Shown: positions 1 to 12,469 of the stretch, piece after piece | Position numbering within the stretch: position 1 is the first letter of the stretch | How the letters are laid out: each line of letters opens with the position of its first letter | NCBI GenBank assembly: GCA_027382625.1 | Contig: JAJKFJ010021358.1 | Coordinates: 55,196-119,195, forward strand | Length of the DNA stretch: 64,000 nucleotides | Origin: Tetmemena sp. SeJ-2015 | Taxonomy: Eukaryota; Ciliophora; Spirotrichea; Sporadotrichida; Oxytrichidae | Reading direction: 5' to 3' | Position numbers and translations under genes: made by a program | Notes under the pieces: generated by a model | Told to the model about the DNA's origin: nothing | The model's database searches: none | What the model saw: the letters and a program-made list of their open reading frames with translations, nothing else

Positions 1-1036
1 CCGATCTAATCTCCGGTCCACAAAATAAGATCGATCTTTTCTCCCTCAAGTTGCGAAAGTAATTCCATTTGCTTCTCTGCGAGTGTATAAGGAATATCGC
101 AATTATACTCTCCCCACTTTCTTGCTTTATTTTTGTCATCTGTGGGGAATCCATGATCTGCCTAGCAGCATATTTCCTCTCTGCATACTTTAGAGGCCCT
201 TCTTTATATCTAAAGTCTACATGCCAGTCTGAAAAATGCAGAACGTTGTAAGTCTCAGGCATTACTTGATAATTGTGAGACTCTAACTCAATCTGTGCGT
301 ATAGTTATCTAAGTAGTCATCATTCTTAAGGAACTCAGGTTTATCAGCAAGTACTCTAGCTGCAAAGTCTTCTTCTCTAGTTGCTCATAGTGTATTTTTT
401 AAGAATCTCCGTCGCAAATAGGGAATACGTACGAGCATATGAAGTCTTTTTCAAGAGTTACCTCAAAGATATTATCAAATATTTGTGTTAATAGCAAGTA
501 TTTAAACTTAAATATAAAATACTTTATGAAAGTTTGAGAGCTCGATGCACATATTTGCAGAGTATTTGTTAGAGCAATGACTAATCATTGAAGATATAAT
601 AAGCTAGCGATTAAGAGGATTGTTAAACGAGTCGTAGAGATTTTTCATGGTGAGCTGGCACGTGTGGCAGTTAACAAAGTACTTTAGCTCTTCCACAATT
701 TTATCATCATCACCCTCTTCCATTCCTTACTCAATCACTCCAAACACCTCATTTTAATTGACCTTAACTCTCTCTTAAAAATATGAGTAAATCTTTCCAT
801 CCCTCAAATTGATTACGCAGCATCTCATTAAACTTGATGCCTGTTACCTTTTCTCCACCGTTGATCTAATCTACTTCCATTTGCAACGTGTCAAGCCTCT
901 TCTGCTCTTTGTAGGATAATGCACTAGAGAGACCAATCATTAATCCCAAAGCAATGCACGTTATAGTCCATCCTTCTAAGTTTCTAAAGAAGCTACTCTT
1001 TCGCAGAGTGTGTCTTTAAGTAGCAGTTCGAACCAT
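1..1036 (-). CDS. Acid sphingomyelinase-like phosphodiesterase, N-terminal part (cut by window edge)
   Basis: The frame starts at an ATG at 1036 (MVRTATQRH) and has a hydrophobic signal/anchor segment around residues 24-42. A saposin-B-like module with paired cysteines (CHTC, later CSNK and CIEL) follows near 790-500. The calcineurin-like phosphoesterase domain then begins with HFSDWHVD, CDIPY and WTGD at about 185-10, the order found in acid sphingomyelinases. The metal-binding Asp and His of the first motif are present; later motifs lie beyond base 1. TAA/TAG must be read as Gln. Frame changes near 740, 530 and 130 need short introns or IESs that I did not resolve. Expected role: a secreted or lysosomal phosphodiesterase acting on sphingomyelin-type lipids. 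Family assignment is fairly sure; the exact substrate is not. Confidence 0.75.
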
Positions 1037-1425
1037 TTACTTATCTCTAATTACTGTAATTAAATTCAATTTAATAGATTAAATATAATTTTCCTAATCT
1101 GCTACTATCAACTCAAGCATAGTATGATACAAATATTTTTTATACCAATTAATTTGAAGAATTTTATATAAAAGAAGCTTAATTTCATTATTTGGTTGAT
1201 CTAACTTTTTTTTAAAATGAAAAATCATAACTCTGGCTTCCTCTTTTCATCTTTTAAATATGGATTAGGTATTTGATGTAAATTAAACTACATTTGTGTA
1301 AAGTAGATATCTTGAACAAATTGGTTATAAACTTAAAACTATATTTATTTTGGATAACCACTGTATTAAACAAATAATTTTTTTAATAAATTTATAACCT
1401 TAAAAAGTATTCCTAAATTATTAGA
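1037..1425. other. AT-rich intergenic stretch
   Basis: About 390 bp between the start of the phosphodiesterase gene and the TGA of the ubiquitin protease gene. No convincing frame or repeat was seen. It should hold the promoter of the first gene and the 3' end of the second. Confidence 0.5.
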
Positions 1426-4400
1426 TCATTTGATCTTATTATAAAATTCCATCTTATTTTTTGTCAAATGGTTAGTCAAATGTTTATGAGTTATAAATAA
1501 ATCATTCATCAGAGAGTAATCATATTTTTCCAAAAGATAGTTAATGTTTTTGAAGACCCTAAGACATCTCATTTATAGCAAAAATAATTTGTTATTGTGC
1601 CTTAATTGAAGCTACTATTATTGACAGAATGCTTAATGTTCTTAAAAATATTAATCGAGTAAAATTAAATTCTTGAGTGATCCCTTTACATTAGGAGATG
1701 CTATTACTGAAGTGTTGGGTTCACTGTTGATTCCATACTGTGCTTGATTTTGGATTTTGGTTGGCGATGAAGTAAAATTGCTATTGCTTTGGAATCTATC
1801 TTCAATTAAATTATACAAAAAAATGTAACAAATAATCCTACAGTATTGTTTCCAAATGTTATTCCACTATTCATATTTGAAAATTGCTTTAGAGAATTAG
1901 CTTGACTAGCAGAGATCTACTCTGAAGTCTTATCTATTACAACTAATTGAAGCTTTTAGCCTTGAGCACTTTGCCCATAAATATTATTTTCAGAGAACAG
2001 ACCAACCTTGCTTTCTACGGGGAAATCTGCAATTCCTTCATAATCATTCTGAACTTTAGACTTTAGAAGATTTATGGACTTTTACTAAACACTGTTTGGA
2101 ATTGGCTAAACACTTTCCTTCTGGTTGAGTGCCGAGTGAGTGAAATTAGCTGTGTGGTTCAAGGAATTAAAAGTATCTAGGACACTCTCATGCTCAATTG
2201 ATATCTCCTACTCTAGTTCTATTTCTTGATTTGAAGAAACTACATTCTTGTTCTGGTTAAAGCGAGCGTCTTAGGGCTTTACTTGATTTATAGAAGGAGT
2301 TCGGGAATGGTTTTAGCTTTGCACCAAAGATTTCTTCTTGCCTTTAGCTTAGACAGGCTTAAAGTCGTTATAAGTTTCTTAAGCAAGCTGATGCAAGTCG
2401 TCTAGGAGCTAAGACTGCTGGTCTTATTATTTCGAAAGAGGAGTGTCTCTTATGAAGTTTAAAGGGGCGTTATTAGGATTGAAGGTATCAACAAAGGAGT
2501 CTGGATTGTAATCTTCTGAGACCTTCAGATTACTACTTTGAGTACCCTTGACACCTCCTTTATTCACCTTTATCAGCCTCTTCTTCTTTCCCTGCTTCTA
2601 ATCTGGAGATATTTAAAACTCCTTAGCTCCATCTTATTAACCTTGGAAAAGTTGACTATGAAAGAAAAATTGAAAAAAAATCATTTATACTAGGTCCTCC
2701 ATAAAAGTTATTGACTTAGTTGAAGACTTCGTTTGTTATATTTATGTTGTTTATATTTACTTATGAGACATGATTTGAGTTTATAGCCCCAGTGCCACTG
2801 ACATTTCCATCTCTATAGCTGCTGCTGTAATTTTAAGCTCCTCCAACACCACTTCCATTGCCCATAATGATTTACTGATTCGGGAACTAGACTGAGGGCA
2901 TAGAAGAGTTCAAGAAGAAATTCTACTTTGGCTCTATACTGTTTTGCACTGTGTTATTCTGGAATTAAGCAGTTCTAGCTATGCTTCCTGTGCCCATAAG
3001 ACCGTTCTTTCTTCTAACCTTTTTGACTACTTTCTTGTTTGAGAAGCTCTATGTGTACCCACCCAGAGCTGAGCGATTCATACTCAGCAAGGTTTGAGAT
3101 TGAAGATGGATCATGAAGTCGCTCTGTTATTTAGCTGTCATAAATCCTGCACTCTATGCGAAAGAGGAAAGAGAACTTTTGAGACTTTAGATCTGCTGCT
3201 TTATCCGATGTCTCTAAATCTTTGATTTTTTATCATTTCCTCTTACAGAGCTCAAAGTCTTTGCGGCAACTGCCACCATGTGAGGCCAATAGTCAGGATT
3301 CTCAAAGTCTATCTCAGGAAATTTTCAATGCTAGTCTTTGTATAGAAGAGAATATAGGCTTCGGGGGATTGGATCTTCTGAAGATTTTTAATAAGCTTGA
3401 TTTCATGATCATTGAAGTAGTACCAGTTTCTACTCGCATGATTCCAAGTGTATGCGTAGTAGTGACCTTAATTCATCGTGCCCTCATGATTAGCTACTGA
3501 GAAAAGATCGTACATGGGCTTTTCTCTCTAAGGGCTGGAAACATACGGACTCAGATCGAGATTATTTAGAGGAAATTGGACGAGATCATTCATCTTAAGA
3601 TATTTATTTCTACCCATGAACTTGAACCTCTTCAAACAGATAATCAAGACTGATGGTAGCTTCCATATATCTATCTTCTTGGTAGCTGGTTAATGCTTCT
3701 TGCACTATTCACAATACCACTTGTTCTAGTTATCGAGTGTTTCTTACTTAGAGAAATCTTGCAAACACTCTTAAAGCGTAACTGGGGTATTTGGATCTCT
3801 CTAAGCGGCCATTGGGACAGATAAGTACATCAAGCAATCAAATTTTGTTGATTTGAAGCCACAAACTAAGCATTGCAAAGTAGATTTAAGTTACCCCTAG
3901 AAGAGATCCACTATCACGGATTTGTTTTTCTATAGATAATTCTTCCAGCTCTCCATTGCATCATCTTCATCTTATTTTTGCTTTGGCGCCAATACCATTC
4001 CATTATCTTCAGTGGCCTCAGGAATCTTAGCATTTCTTCTTGAAGTAAGCAAAGTTGATTATTTAGGTTGGGGAACTGATTCATTTTTGGATGATGGAAT
4101 ATTTTAATAGGGAGAGAGAGTTTACATCTAGCCGACTGTATTTTCTAAGGTTAGATCTTTATCCTTGTTATTAAAGGTCATAGTCATTGTTGGGATCTCC
4201 TGATTTCCAAGTATGGATCCTTAAGGCTTAATTGAAGCTCTATTTAGATCTTCATGCAGGCAATCAAGTAGGTAACTGATGAACTCTTGTGTGTCTTATT
4301 GTGAACCGTTCACAAACTAATATATAACTTCTAATGATAAGATAAATTACATGAGGTGCCCATTTCTCAATCACTTTGCAAAAGCGAATCGGATATAGTT

Positions 4401-5486
4401 TAGTGTGACTATTTTCTCTCCACATCAACCTAAATTAATATTATTATGATTATTTTGAGGCTTACTTGACTAATTTACCATAGGCTCGACATACTTCACC
4501 CTTGTAGCCCATTGGATTCTCCTGATTGATTTCTTCATAATGCAAATTGCTGCTGAAGTAATCCGTTAAAGGCTAGCAGGCACTCAAGCATTAGATTGCT
4601 GTGTTTATGAAGCAAGTGTTACCCAAGTTATACATGCCTACTAATCCAAGCGTAGTTGTAGGTTAACTAGGAAATAAATTGAGAATGGTGATATTTGGAT
4701 TCTTCTCATTGGCTAATGAATCTGGAACATGCAGTCTGTTAGGTATTTTTTCATAGTCCTTTTATAAGTCATTAGGTCTGCGGAACTAGGATGGATTTAG
4801 GATTATAGTTGTCTGCGTGGCATATAGATCGTGGTTTTATTGATTCTAGAGTTGCTTTTCAATTAGGTTGAAGTTTGGCTAGGATAATTGTTGAATTATT
4901 TGCTTAATAGCCTCCTCATCACTCAAAGGAAATAAATTACTTTATGAAATTGCTGTGCTTGGTACCTGTTCGTTTCAGGTCATTTATATAAGCAAAAGTT
5001 TAAATTATTTTTTGTCCATACTCTTCATCCACTTCTTAAAAGATATTGATTAAAATTTTCATAGGATGATTATTATTATTCTTCATCATAATATTCATCA
5101 TCTTCTATTCCATTAACTACCGCTGACTGGTTGTCAAACTTTGAGGAGTTTTATCCTCCGAACCGCTACATATTTTCATTCATTTCGTACCCATCTTGCT
5201 CTTCATCTCCCTCCTCTTCATCACTTTTAATTTCGTCGTCTATCACTGCTTAGGGATCAACCATTTGAGATTGAACATGGATAAAATTTTAAACCACTCT
5301 ATTAAATAAGTAGATTCGGACTTTATCAAAGCGAGACTAGTCGCCTTTCCCTCCAGGCAGAATAACAGGAATCTGCCCATGGTTAGAACCAGAAACTAGA
5401 GTAGAGCTCGTACCCTGATTGTTTAAATTGTTGAAGTCCGCAGGATTTTTAGTCTAGACAGATTTCTTAGAAGAACACAATCCCAT
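1426..5486 (-). CDS. Ubiquitin-specific protease (USP/UBP family) with long Q/N-rich tail
   Basis: The frame starts with MGLCSSKKS (N-myristoylation-like) at 5486. After an acidic linker the catalytic Cys box reads GNTCFINTAIQCL (near 4620), followed by QQDTQEFISYLL, a CxxC/CxxC zinc ribbon (CLVCGF, CEQC) and the His box NQGHYYAY (near 3450), so Cys and His residues are intact. Canonical short introns lie near 4425-4465 (GTAAGCC...TTTAG) and 4330-4365 (about 34 nt). Two pointer-flanked IESs, at 3251-3310 and 5022-5087, interrupt the frame. After the USP domain some 450 residues of Q/N/S-rich tail continue through further short introns to TGA at 1426-1428. Expected role: removal of ubiquitin from proteins. 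The tail is unusual; its function is unknown. Confidence 0.88.
3251..3310 (-). other. IES, 50 bp, 10-bp pointer CTCAAAGTCT
   Basis: CTCAAAGTCT occurs at 3251-3260 and 3301-3310. Without excision the USP frame runs into TGA soon after the domain. Deleting 50 bp joins IENFLRQT to LSSVRGND in frame. The insert is not very AT-rich, which is unusual for an IES. Confidence 0.85.
5022..5087 (-). other. IES, 58 bp, pointer TCTTCATC
   Basis: TCTTCATC lies at 5022-5029 and 5080-5087. Excision removes an in-frame TGA. The repeat falls in Asp/Glu codons, so chance similarity is possible, and an adjoining intron of about 63 nt is also needed. Confidence 0.55.
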
Positions 5487-5800
5487 TAAAATTAATTCAA
5501 GGAGACTTTATAATAATAATAAATTAGAAACATACTGCCACAGACATATGGAATTAAAATTTCACAAAAGCTTACTTGATATAAAACAGGTTGCTTTGGG
5601 GACTAAAATGGTAAATAATTTTTTAATTCACTCGCTCTGTTCAGATATTAATCGTTAAGAGCAAAAAAATGCTTAATATAGGGTATTTAACGAGAAAATT
5701 AATGTACTTAGGAGCTGGTACTTTATGTTTCATATTAAACCATATAATAAATTCTTATGTTAAGATATGTCATTGTTAATGAAAGGAAGACAAAAGAGGA
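5487..5800. other. AT-rich intergenic stretch
   Basis: About 310 bp between the USP start and the TGA of the next minus-strand gene. Nothing recognisable was seen; presumably USP promoter and upstream gene 3' end. Confidence 0.5.
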
Positions 5801-8718
5801 TCAGGATCGATTTAATGCTTGCGCTGAAAGATCCTTTAAATAGAGAATAATATATTTAAAAATTAAAATCTTCCTTTGCTGCTATTCCTATAATTTAATA
5901 TTTTGCTAGCTTGATTGTTTTTCGCTTTAAACTTCGATAAATGGCCCAAGTTAAGATTCGATATTTATGTTAATCAACTGAGGAGGGAGAATTTCACTCT
6001 GAAAATCTTATTTTTCCTATAAACTTTTGATAATTTTGAGTTTGCGATGATGGTTGCTATTACTAAAATTTGAAAGTGGAGAAGTTGAGACTTTTTGCAT
6101 CTTGTCTTTAGAATAGTAAAGATTCATTGGAGAAAATTTGCTCTGCTCATTAAGGTTGCTGACTTAAGACTTCCTTTATGCCTAAAATGGAAAAAATTAA
6201 AGACAATAGATATATAATGGATTTGGTTTTTCAGGCAAATGATAGTAGTGATCGTCCTCTAGAGATAGACTGCTCCCTTGTACCTTGATCTATACCTACC
6301 TTTTCTTCTGTTTCAAGTTTAATCAAAACTTAACAAATAAAACAATTTGAGTTGAGAAGATGCTGATTGGATTTCCTGAGTTTCATAATGTTGATCTGAT
6401 TAACTCTAGCAGCACCCAGAGCATTCTAAGAACTTCTAACTTGCAATTACTGTGTGCTTACAAGCTTCCTCGCCTAATTTCTCATTTACCTGGGTGAAAT
6501 GATGCAGCTGCTCATGTCGTTCAAGTTGATCTAGCTGTATAAAATGATATAAAGTTTAACTTTATCTTAACTATATTGTTGCAATTACTAGTTTGTTGAT
6601 GGCTTGCTGAACTCATCAATAGGGTTATCTTCTAGTCTTATATTTTAGTCTCCATTAAAGAAGATTTAGTTATCACTAGATGTAGGATTATATTTATAAA
6701 TGAAGGGGAAAGGATTTTGAAAGTTAAGCTGATATTGCTAGTTATTTTGCACATGAGATAAGTCAGAGAATTTCTTTGAAGCTTGAGATTTCATAGACAA
6801 AAGCCTGAGTCCATCATTACTCTAATCCAAAAAGCTAGTTATATTCTCTTAACTGGAGACCCTAATTTTTTGAAAGCCTCCTCCTCTATCATGCTTCTAA
6901 ATCTACAAAGGGGTTTCATCTTCTCTAGAGGCTAGTGATGCTTTGCTTAGGCTTTATCCACTTATGCTCGGATGCTTGATCTCAGAGTTTGTTTGCATTA
7001 ATGAAAATCTACTCTCCTAATTTAACTATAGTTCTTTATTTGCATTCCTTGCCTTTAATTACGAATTCTTCTTTGTGTACCTAAGCAGAGGGGAGTTACT
7101 TGACATTGGTGTCACAGGATTGATGTTTGCATGACTAAATTTGCTCAGGATCAGATTTGATAGCTTCTCTTTGAAATTAGCAGCTAAAGATTGTTGATCC
7201 GACCCAACAATTTAAGCTTAAGTGTGAGCGTTCTGACACTAAGTGCCTTTGAAAATCTTTTGTGTCTTGCTCAAACTATTGCTCTATTGGGAGTTGCTAT
7301 TCTTATCTTAGTTACTACTGAACAACTAGAGATTGTATTACTTTGAGATCAGGTTCTTATACTTACCTGAATCTAAATTCTATGTTGCAAGCATTCACAA
7401 AATATTTATTTAATCAAGAGCATCTTTAGATTCAGTTTGTTGGGTGAAGCAGCTTAACTTATAGCATTTTTCATCTAATTCATATTACTTATTTGCTTAT
7501 TGCCGCTATTCATATGCACTTCTCTCTATTCAGAGAAGTTGATCTAGGTTGCTGATAAATTTTAAGGAGTGTTGAATTTTCTTCCAAGAGGCGCTCTAAA
7601 TGCTAAAAATGAAATTACTATTTTAAATCCAGAGTTTCCTATCTTTTTAGACTTTTGGGTGGGAGGTTGCTCTTCATGACTACTAAGCTTACTCTGCTAA
7701 AGTTCAGTTTATCTCCTCAGTACGAGTCTTGCCATACTCACTTGTTAAATTTGCATAGGCAGGAACTACTGCTTTTTATGCTATAAATATAAGAAGCAAC
7801 ATACTAATTAATATCCGTGAAAATTCTGTTGCTATTGCTACAACATTTTGTGATATTAGAGTTAATAATCATGCTGAAAATTTATTTGAGTCTTCCTAGT
7901 TTACGCATTCATATCATTTTGAGCACTTGTGTGCTATGAAAACTGTTGATTTTATATGTTGTAATTGCGCAGATAGTTTGGATCAGTCTCAACATTAAAT
8001 CCTTCTCTCTTAGGCAAATCCAATTTAGCCCTATTTCTTGAGAAGTCAAAACCAGTTGAGGTACCAACTGCTCTGTGGTTTCCTGCTTGATGATGATCCT
8101 AAGGAGCATTTCTGTCGAATGGAATAAAATTGTAAAATCCAGTAGTGTTGAAACTTTATGCTGTCTGGTTCAATTAAGGAGTTGCATTTTTCAATTTTGC
8201 TTCGCCAATCCATGGTGAAACTTCACAAACAGTTTTCAAAGGAACCCCTCCTGATTAGAGTGCCTAACGATCTAATAAAGCTCTGCTTTGCGTTTAAGTA
8301 TCCATGTCTAGCTGTGCAATTTTACCAAATCCTATATGCGCATTTTATGAGCTATAAGTTTGCTCTTTCCTTAATTCTTTAGGTGAATTGAATCCTTGAA
8401 ACTTTGCTTATTGCCATAATTCTTTCGTATTTGAAAAGTTTTAAATTGGCTTGGGGCTAAAATCATGCGTCTGATTTTTCTAAGTGAAAATTGAATTTGT
8501 GAGATCCGCTGACGAGTTTAAGTTTAGTTATGCTTAGTTTTTAAAGTGTTTGGGCAAATATGATGCTCCTTTCTCTTAACTATATAAAAGTATTTTATTG
8601 CTTAACTTGGAGTTTAAGTATTCGTATTAGCAATCTTAAGTCTTCGAGAGCGGCCATTCGAGCTTCTCAATCGAACATCAAAGTTGAAAGCGCGGAGACC
8701 GTGAATCTGCTAACCCAT
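5801..8718 (-). CDS. Q/N-rich protein of unknown function (gene 3)
   Basis: The frame starts MGQQIHGLRAFNFDV at 8718 (a second Gly-2, myristoylation-like start) and is followed for about 900 codons to TGA at 5801-5803. It is rich in Gln, Asn and Ser, with poly-Q from TAG/TAA runs near 7840. A 26-bp IES at 8575-8607 and several intron-like breaks (near 7380, 6280) interrupt it. No catalytic motif or membrane segment was recognised. Two segments (about 6590-7030 and 7050-7500) have diverged copies at 14200-14640 and 15670-16020. The frame is trusted because Gln-coded TAA/TAG, synonymous-type differences to those copies and IES frame restoration agree. Function unknown. Confidence 0.7.
8575..8607 (-). 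other. IES, 26 bp, pointer CTTAACT
   Basis: CTTAACT at 8575-8581 and 8601-8607. Excision joins TNTQTPSQ to EKGASYLPKHF in frame; the unexcised frame is shifted. Confidence 0.8.
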
Positions 8719-8760
8719 ATTCTAAGGTGATAAAATAATTTAAAGTTCCAAGATATATAT

Positions 8761-9172
8761 GAATTTTAATTAAAATCGGTGATTGATTAAAATAATAAAT
8801 GGAGAGTTGCAAAATGGTGACAGTTGAAATCGTAGATTCACGCCCTGATCTGCAGCTTGTTCGATAGCTTATAAAAAATTAATATGAGTTTCTTCTTTAT
8901 TCATCTCCACAACACCTTTCAGCAGCGAGATATGTCGCGCGCATTCTTCTTTCCTAATCTTCATCTTCTTCATAAAAACTTGTGTCGCTTATAACTCTTG
9001 ACTGAGCTCTCCAACACAAAAGTTGCAAGGATGAAAAGTTCTTAGAATTTCGTGCTGAATCGAATGGTCTAATTATTATTTAAATTGGACACACTTCAAC
9101 AGCCGCTGATTTATTCCATTTTATTTTAATTTCTAATTTAATTCTCTTTTTTATTAAATTCTCAGCTATATT
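8761..9172. repeat. Dispersed repeat, copy 1 (about 412 bp)
   Basis: Begins GAATTTTAATTAAAATCGG and ends CTCAGCTATATTA. It matches 54390-54797 in the same orientation over its whole length with scattered substitutions and small indels. It sits 43 bp upstream of the gene 3 start, and its right end supplies the TGA of the next gene. No clear terminal inverted repeat and no ORF. A non-autonomous mobile or satellite-derived unit is the likely explanation. Confidence 0.85.
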
Positions 9173-12044
9173 AATCAATAGCTTTAGATAAAACGAAACA
9201 ATATCTATTTAAAGGTGATGAGGTATGATTCATGATGTTCTAAAAAAGCAATTATAATTTCTAAGCTGAGATTTGAAAGTCTTGTATCTTATTTCTTCTG
9301 TCTGAAATCTTCGGCTGACTGCTGCCTATCTTCCCTTGACTCTTGCCTATTCTAGACATGAAGTTTAAGTTAGAAAGGAAATGAGAACTCTCCTCATCTT
9401 CTTTTTCCTCTTAATCTTCCAAAGCCTCGTAGATGATCAATTCAATAAACAGAGCTTAAAAATATTTTTCATAAGATCCTCTTCTGCTCTGGCTCTAGAA
9501 TGTCTCTATTCTAATCAGACTGGTTGCTCAATATCTCATCCAAGTCTCCTTGCATCCCTTACACGTGGCTTTCTAGCATTTAGTATTTCTAAGAATGTTC
9601 ATGCTTTCTGGCCTTTCTCCTCTTCCTCCTTTGAGTTTCGTCTCCTTCAAATCCTAGATTAGTATCAGAAGTTCTCTTCCTATTGCGGGAATTCGACCTT
9701 GACCCTTAATGCACTTAATCCTTCATAGTAGGAGTGGAAGTTGTTTTAGGATTCATGAACTTAGGATTTTTCAAGTATAAGTCGTCTCCTCCAGTGGCAG
9801 GCAGTTCACAAGAGTCCTCCTTGAGTTTTTAAGGTTAGATCAGGCCTGCAGTTTACCTCGTAGCGTCTGAAAATAAAGACACATCTGACTCTTCTTTCTT
9901 AAGACAAAATATATGAACTCTTTAGAAAAAGAAAAGACCAATTCCATTTTTGAGTTACTCTTAGATTCTCAAAGCATTAAGTTTTGTTCCTGAGTTTAGA
10001 GATTCTCTAGAAAGAACTATTCTTCTTTGAGGACTCTTAGGGATATCAACTGGAATTATAAAAATGCATTATCTTTGAATGTTAGTGGCTGGCTTACTAT
10101 TCTATGCTTGATTTTTCATGATACTGTTATCAGTCTTTTGTTCTTGCAAAATATCTGCTTTGTCAAAAATGGGAGTTGTCTTAACACTTAGCTGCTTTTT
10201 TAGCTTGAAGGTTTGGATAGATTTTTATTCTTCGAAAGGTAGAGATATTTAAGTCCCTGATACTTTAGATGATTAATTTAAATCTCTTGAGTTGTTAGCG
10301 GAGCCTTATTCTCAGCTTTGGCCCCTAAACTAAAAATAACTATCGCCACTCTAGCTTTAAATGAGTTTGAGTTGTAAAGCTGAAAAAGATCCCTATATTT
10401 TCTAAGTCTGAGTGGCCTCACTTGTTGGTGTCTTATAATTTGATGCTTTATTTTGAAGGGAGTCACTTATTATGATCTTCTTGTCTTGAATCAACGTTTT
10501 AAATAACAGTATAATTGCATTTATGAATGAATCCTAGAGTAGATTTGCTAATTTTCTTAGAATCATATTCATCTCTTTCAGCTCATTTCAGTGTAATTAA
10601 ATTTTTGTTCTATTCAGCCGAGGACTTTGCCATTATGAGTTAAATTTAGTGGGAAAAACAAATTAAATGATATTTAAAGAAAAACTAGGACATAATATGC
10701 ATCTTTTTGGGAAAAGGAGGGAAATATTAATATCAAATTTACTGTCCATTATTTTATGCTTTTCAATAATTCATAAATTAATTCATCTATAGAGGTTAGT
10801 TTCTTTAGAGAAGAGGCATATTTGAATCATTCTTAGGTAATTGATGCTTTTTATTCTTCATTCTATATTTGAGCCCTAGCTTAAAGCTAGTCAGTCAGTT
10901 TCCTATTTTGAATGAATCCATACCCAGCATCTTCAAGGGAGTCTTAACTCACAGACGAGATCGAGTGATTGTAGTTTCCGCTCTCCATGTATAAATTGCC
11001 CTAGTTAAAGTAGCTTGAGTCAGCTGAAATCCTGTTGGGGTGATGCGATCCACCTGTTTGAAAATTAAGCTCCATTAAGGATTTTATAGATTTAGCGAAG
11101 ATAATCAATATATAAACTCACTCTATAATTCAAGAGAAGAAGAATATTCAATTAATATAATATAAACTTTACTCTTAAGTTATTTGTTTTGGGTTTTCAG
11201 CTGTTCTCCTCTGGCATGATAAATATTTGTGCTCTGAAATGAAGAACTTACTTAAAATTTAAAGATACTGTAATCAATTTTTATAAAATAGTGATTATAT
11301 TTGAATTTCATTTTATCATCTTGCTGAAATATAATAATCAAAATTATGTAATGCAATTTAATGCAAATGTATGGATCCTCTCGTCAATCATTATATCTTA
11401 TAAATTTAATATCACTTCTTTCTATAATTACGTTTAGACATTTACGTTGGGTTCTCCTTAAGAGGAGTCATCCTCTTTGCAACTTCAGCCATATCTCTTT
11501 CAGATTGGCATTGATCATTTATGTTGAGACAGGAGATGGCTTACTCTTGGCCTTTTGCTCTGGATCTGTTGGCGTGGAGCTTCATATGCATCTTCTTCGT
11601 CAATGGAGCTGAACATTTTATTTTCTCTTCCTCATCACTCTCTCCTTTTTGTCCTCCTCTTCATCAGTCTTTTGCTGAAGGCTACTCTTTTTATTGCTCT
11701 CTCCTGATTTCCTGTCTGCTGTTTCTCAAATAACCTTTAGCTCCAGGTTGAGATTGAAAGTCTGGAATTTCAGCTTTGTTTCAGCAGATCGCTTTTTTAG
11801 CAAAGGATGAGTGACTCAATTTGGTTTTAGTGGCCTGCTTATCCTCTCTTTCTTCCTATTGCTTATCAGATTTATCTACCTCTTTGCTTTCTTAATTATT
11901 AATGAATAAATTAATATTTATAACTGTAGAAGCTTTATTTTTCACCACGTTTTATTTTCCTCCAACTTATCCAACTGTTTAAGATTGAGCCTGATTGGTG
12001 GTGGAGTTCTTCTGCTTTTGCTATTAATTGGTATTTTTAACCAT
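9162..12044 (-). CDS. Q-rich protein of unknown function (gene Y)
   Basis: The frame starts MVKNTNQQQKQKNS at 12044 and can be followed in blocks to TGA at 9162-9164. Blocks include NYNHSISSVSQDSLEDAG (about 10960), LIQDKKIIISDSLQNK (about 10470), a Lys-rich block (about 10230-9870) and MLESHVQGMQGDLDEIL (about 9580), which continues across an IES at 9431-9477 into an acidic segment. Joins near 11800, 11200 and 10350 were not resolved. A copy of the 11071-11210 repeat lies inside the span. Diverged copies of most blocks occur, in a different order, at 14640-17190. No domain recognised. The 5' block (12044-11330) may belong to a separate gene, because the copies place it apart from the rest. 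Confidence 0.55.
9431..9477 (-). other. IES, 43 bp, pointer AGAT
   Basis: AGAT at 9431-9434 and 9474-9477. Excision joins LEPEQKRI to YEALEDQEEKEDEE and removes a TGA. Confidence 0.7.
11071..11210. repeat. Short dispersed repeat, copy a
   Basis: Starts TCCATTAAGGATTTTATAG and continues through AGATAATCAATATATAAACTC. The same sequence starts at 12193, and a more diverged copy lies at about 17200-17340. Confidence 0.75.
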
Positions 12045-12192
12045 TACTGCTATGCAAACTTTATATTTCAATTATATTTAACCTTTCACTTCATTCTAAA
12101 TAAACCCCACAAGTAGAAAATTAAATATTTTAGCATACTACTTAATCTAAATATGCTATTTTCTTCTTTCATAATTACTGAATTTTTACCGT

Positions 12193-12350
12193 TCCATTAA
12201 GGATTTTATAGATTTAGCGAAGATAATCAATATATAAACTCACTCCTATGATTAAAGTGAAGAAGAAAAATATTCATAAATTAATATAAACTTCACTCTC
12301 CTAAGTTATTCGCTTTGGTGTTTCGGCTATTATCCACTGGTTTAGAAGTG
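12193..12350. repeat. Short dispersed repeat, copy b
   Basis: Near-identical first 45 bases to the copy at 11071. It lies just downstream of the truncated ASF1-like gene, as copy c does for the intact gene, so it may include shared 3' flank. Confidence 0.75.
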
Positions 12351-12469
12351 TACTACAACACAGTTTTATCCATTTACTTCTCACTCAATATTGAGTTTGA
12401 TGAGAGGAAATCAGATATCTTCGCTGAAATTAATAAATCACGAATTAAACATCTGCAATTATTGAAGAG

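Noticed and set aside
3222..3500. Plus-strand ORF of 92 codons
   Set aside because: Opposite strand of the USP His-box region and its IES.
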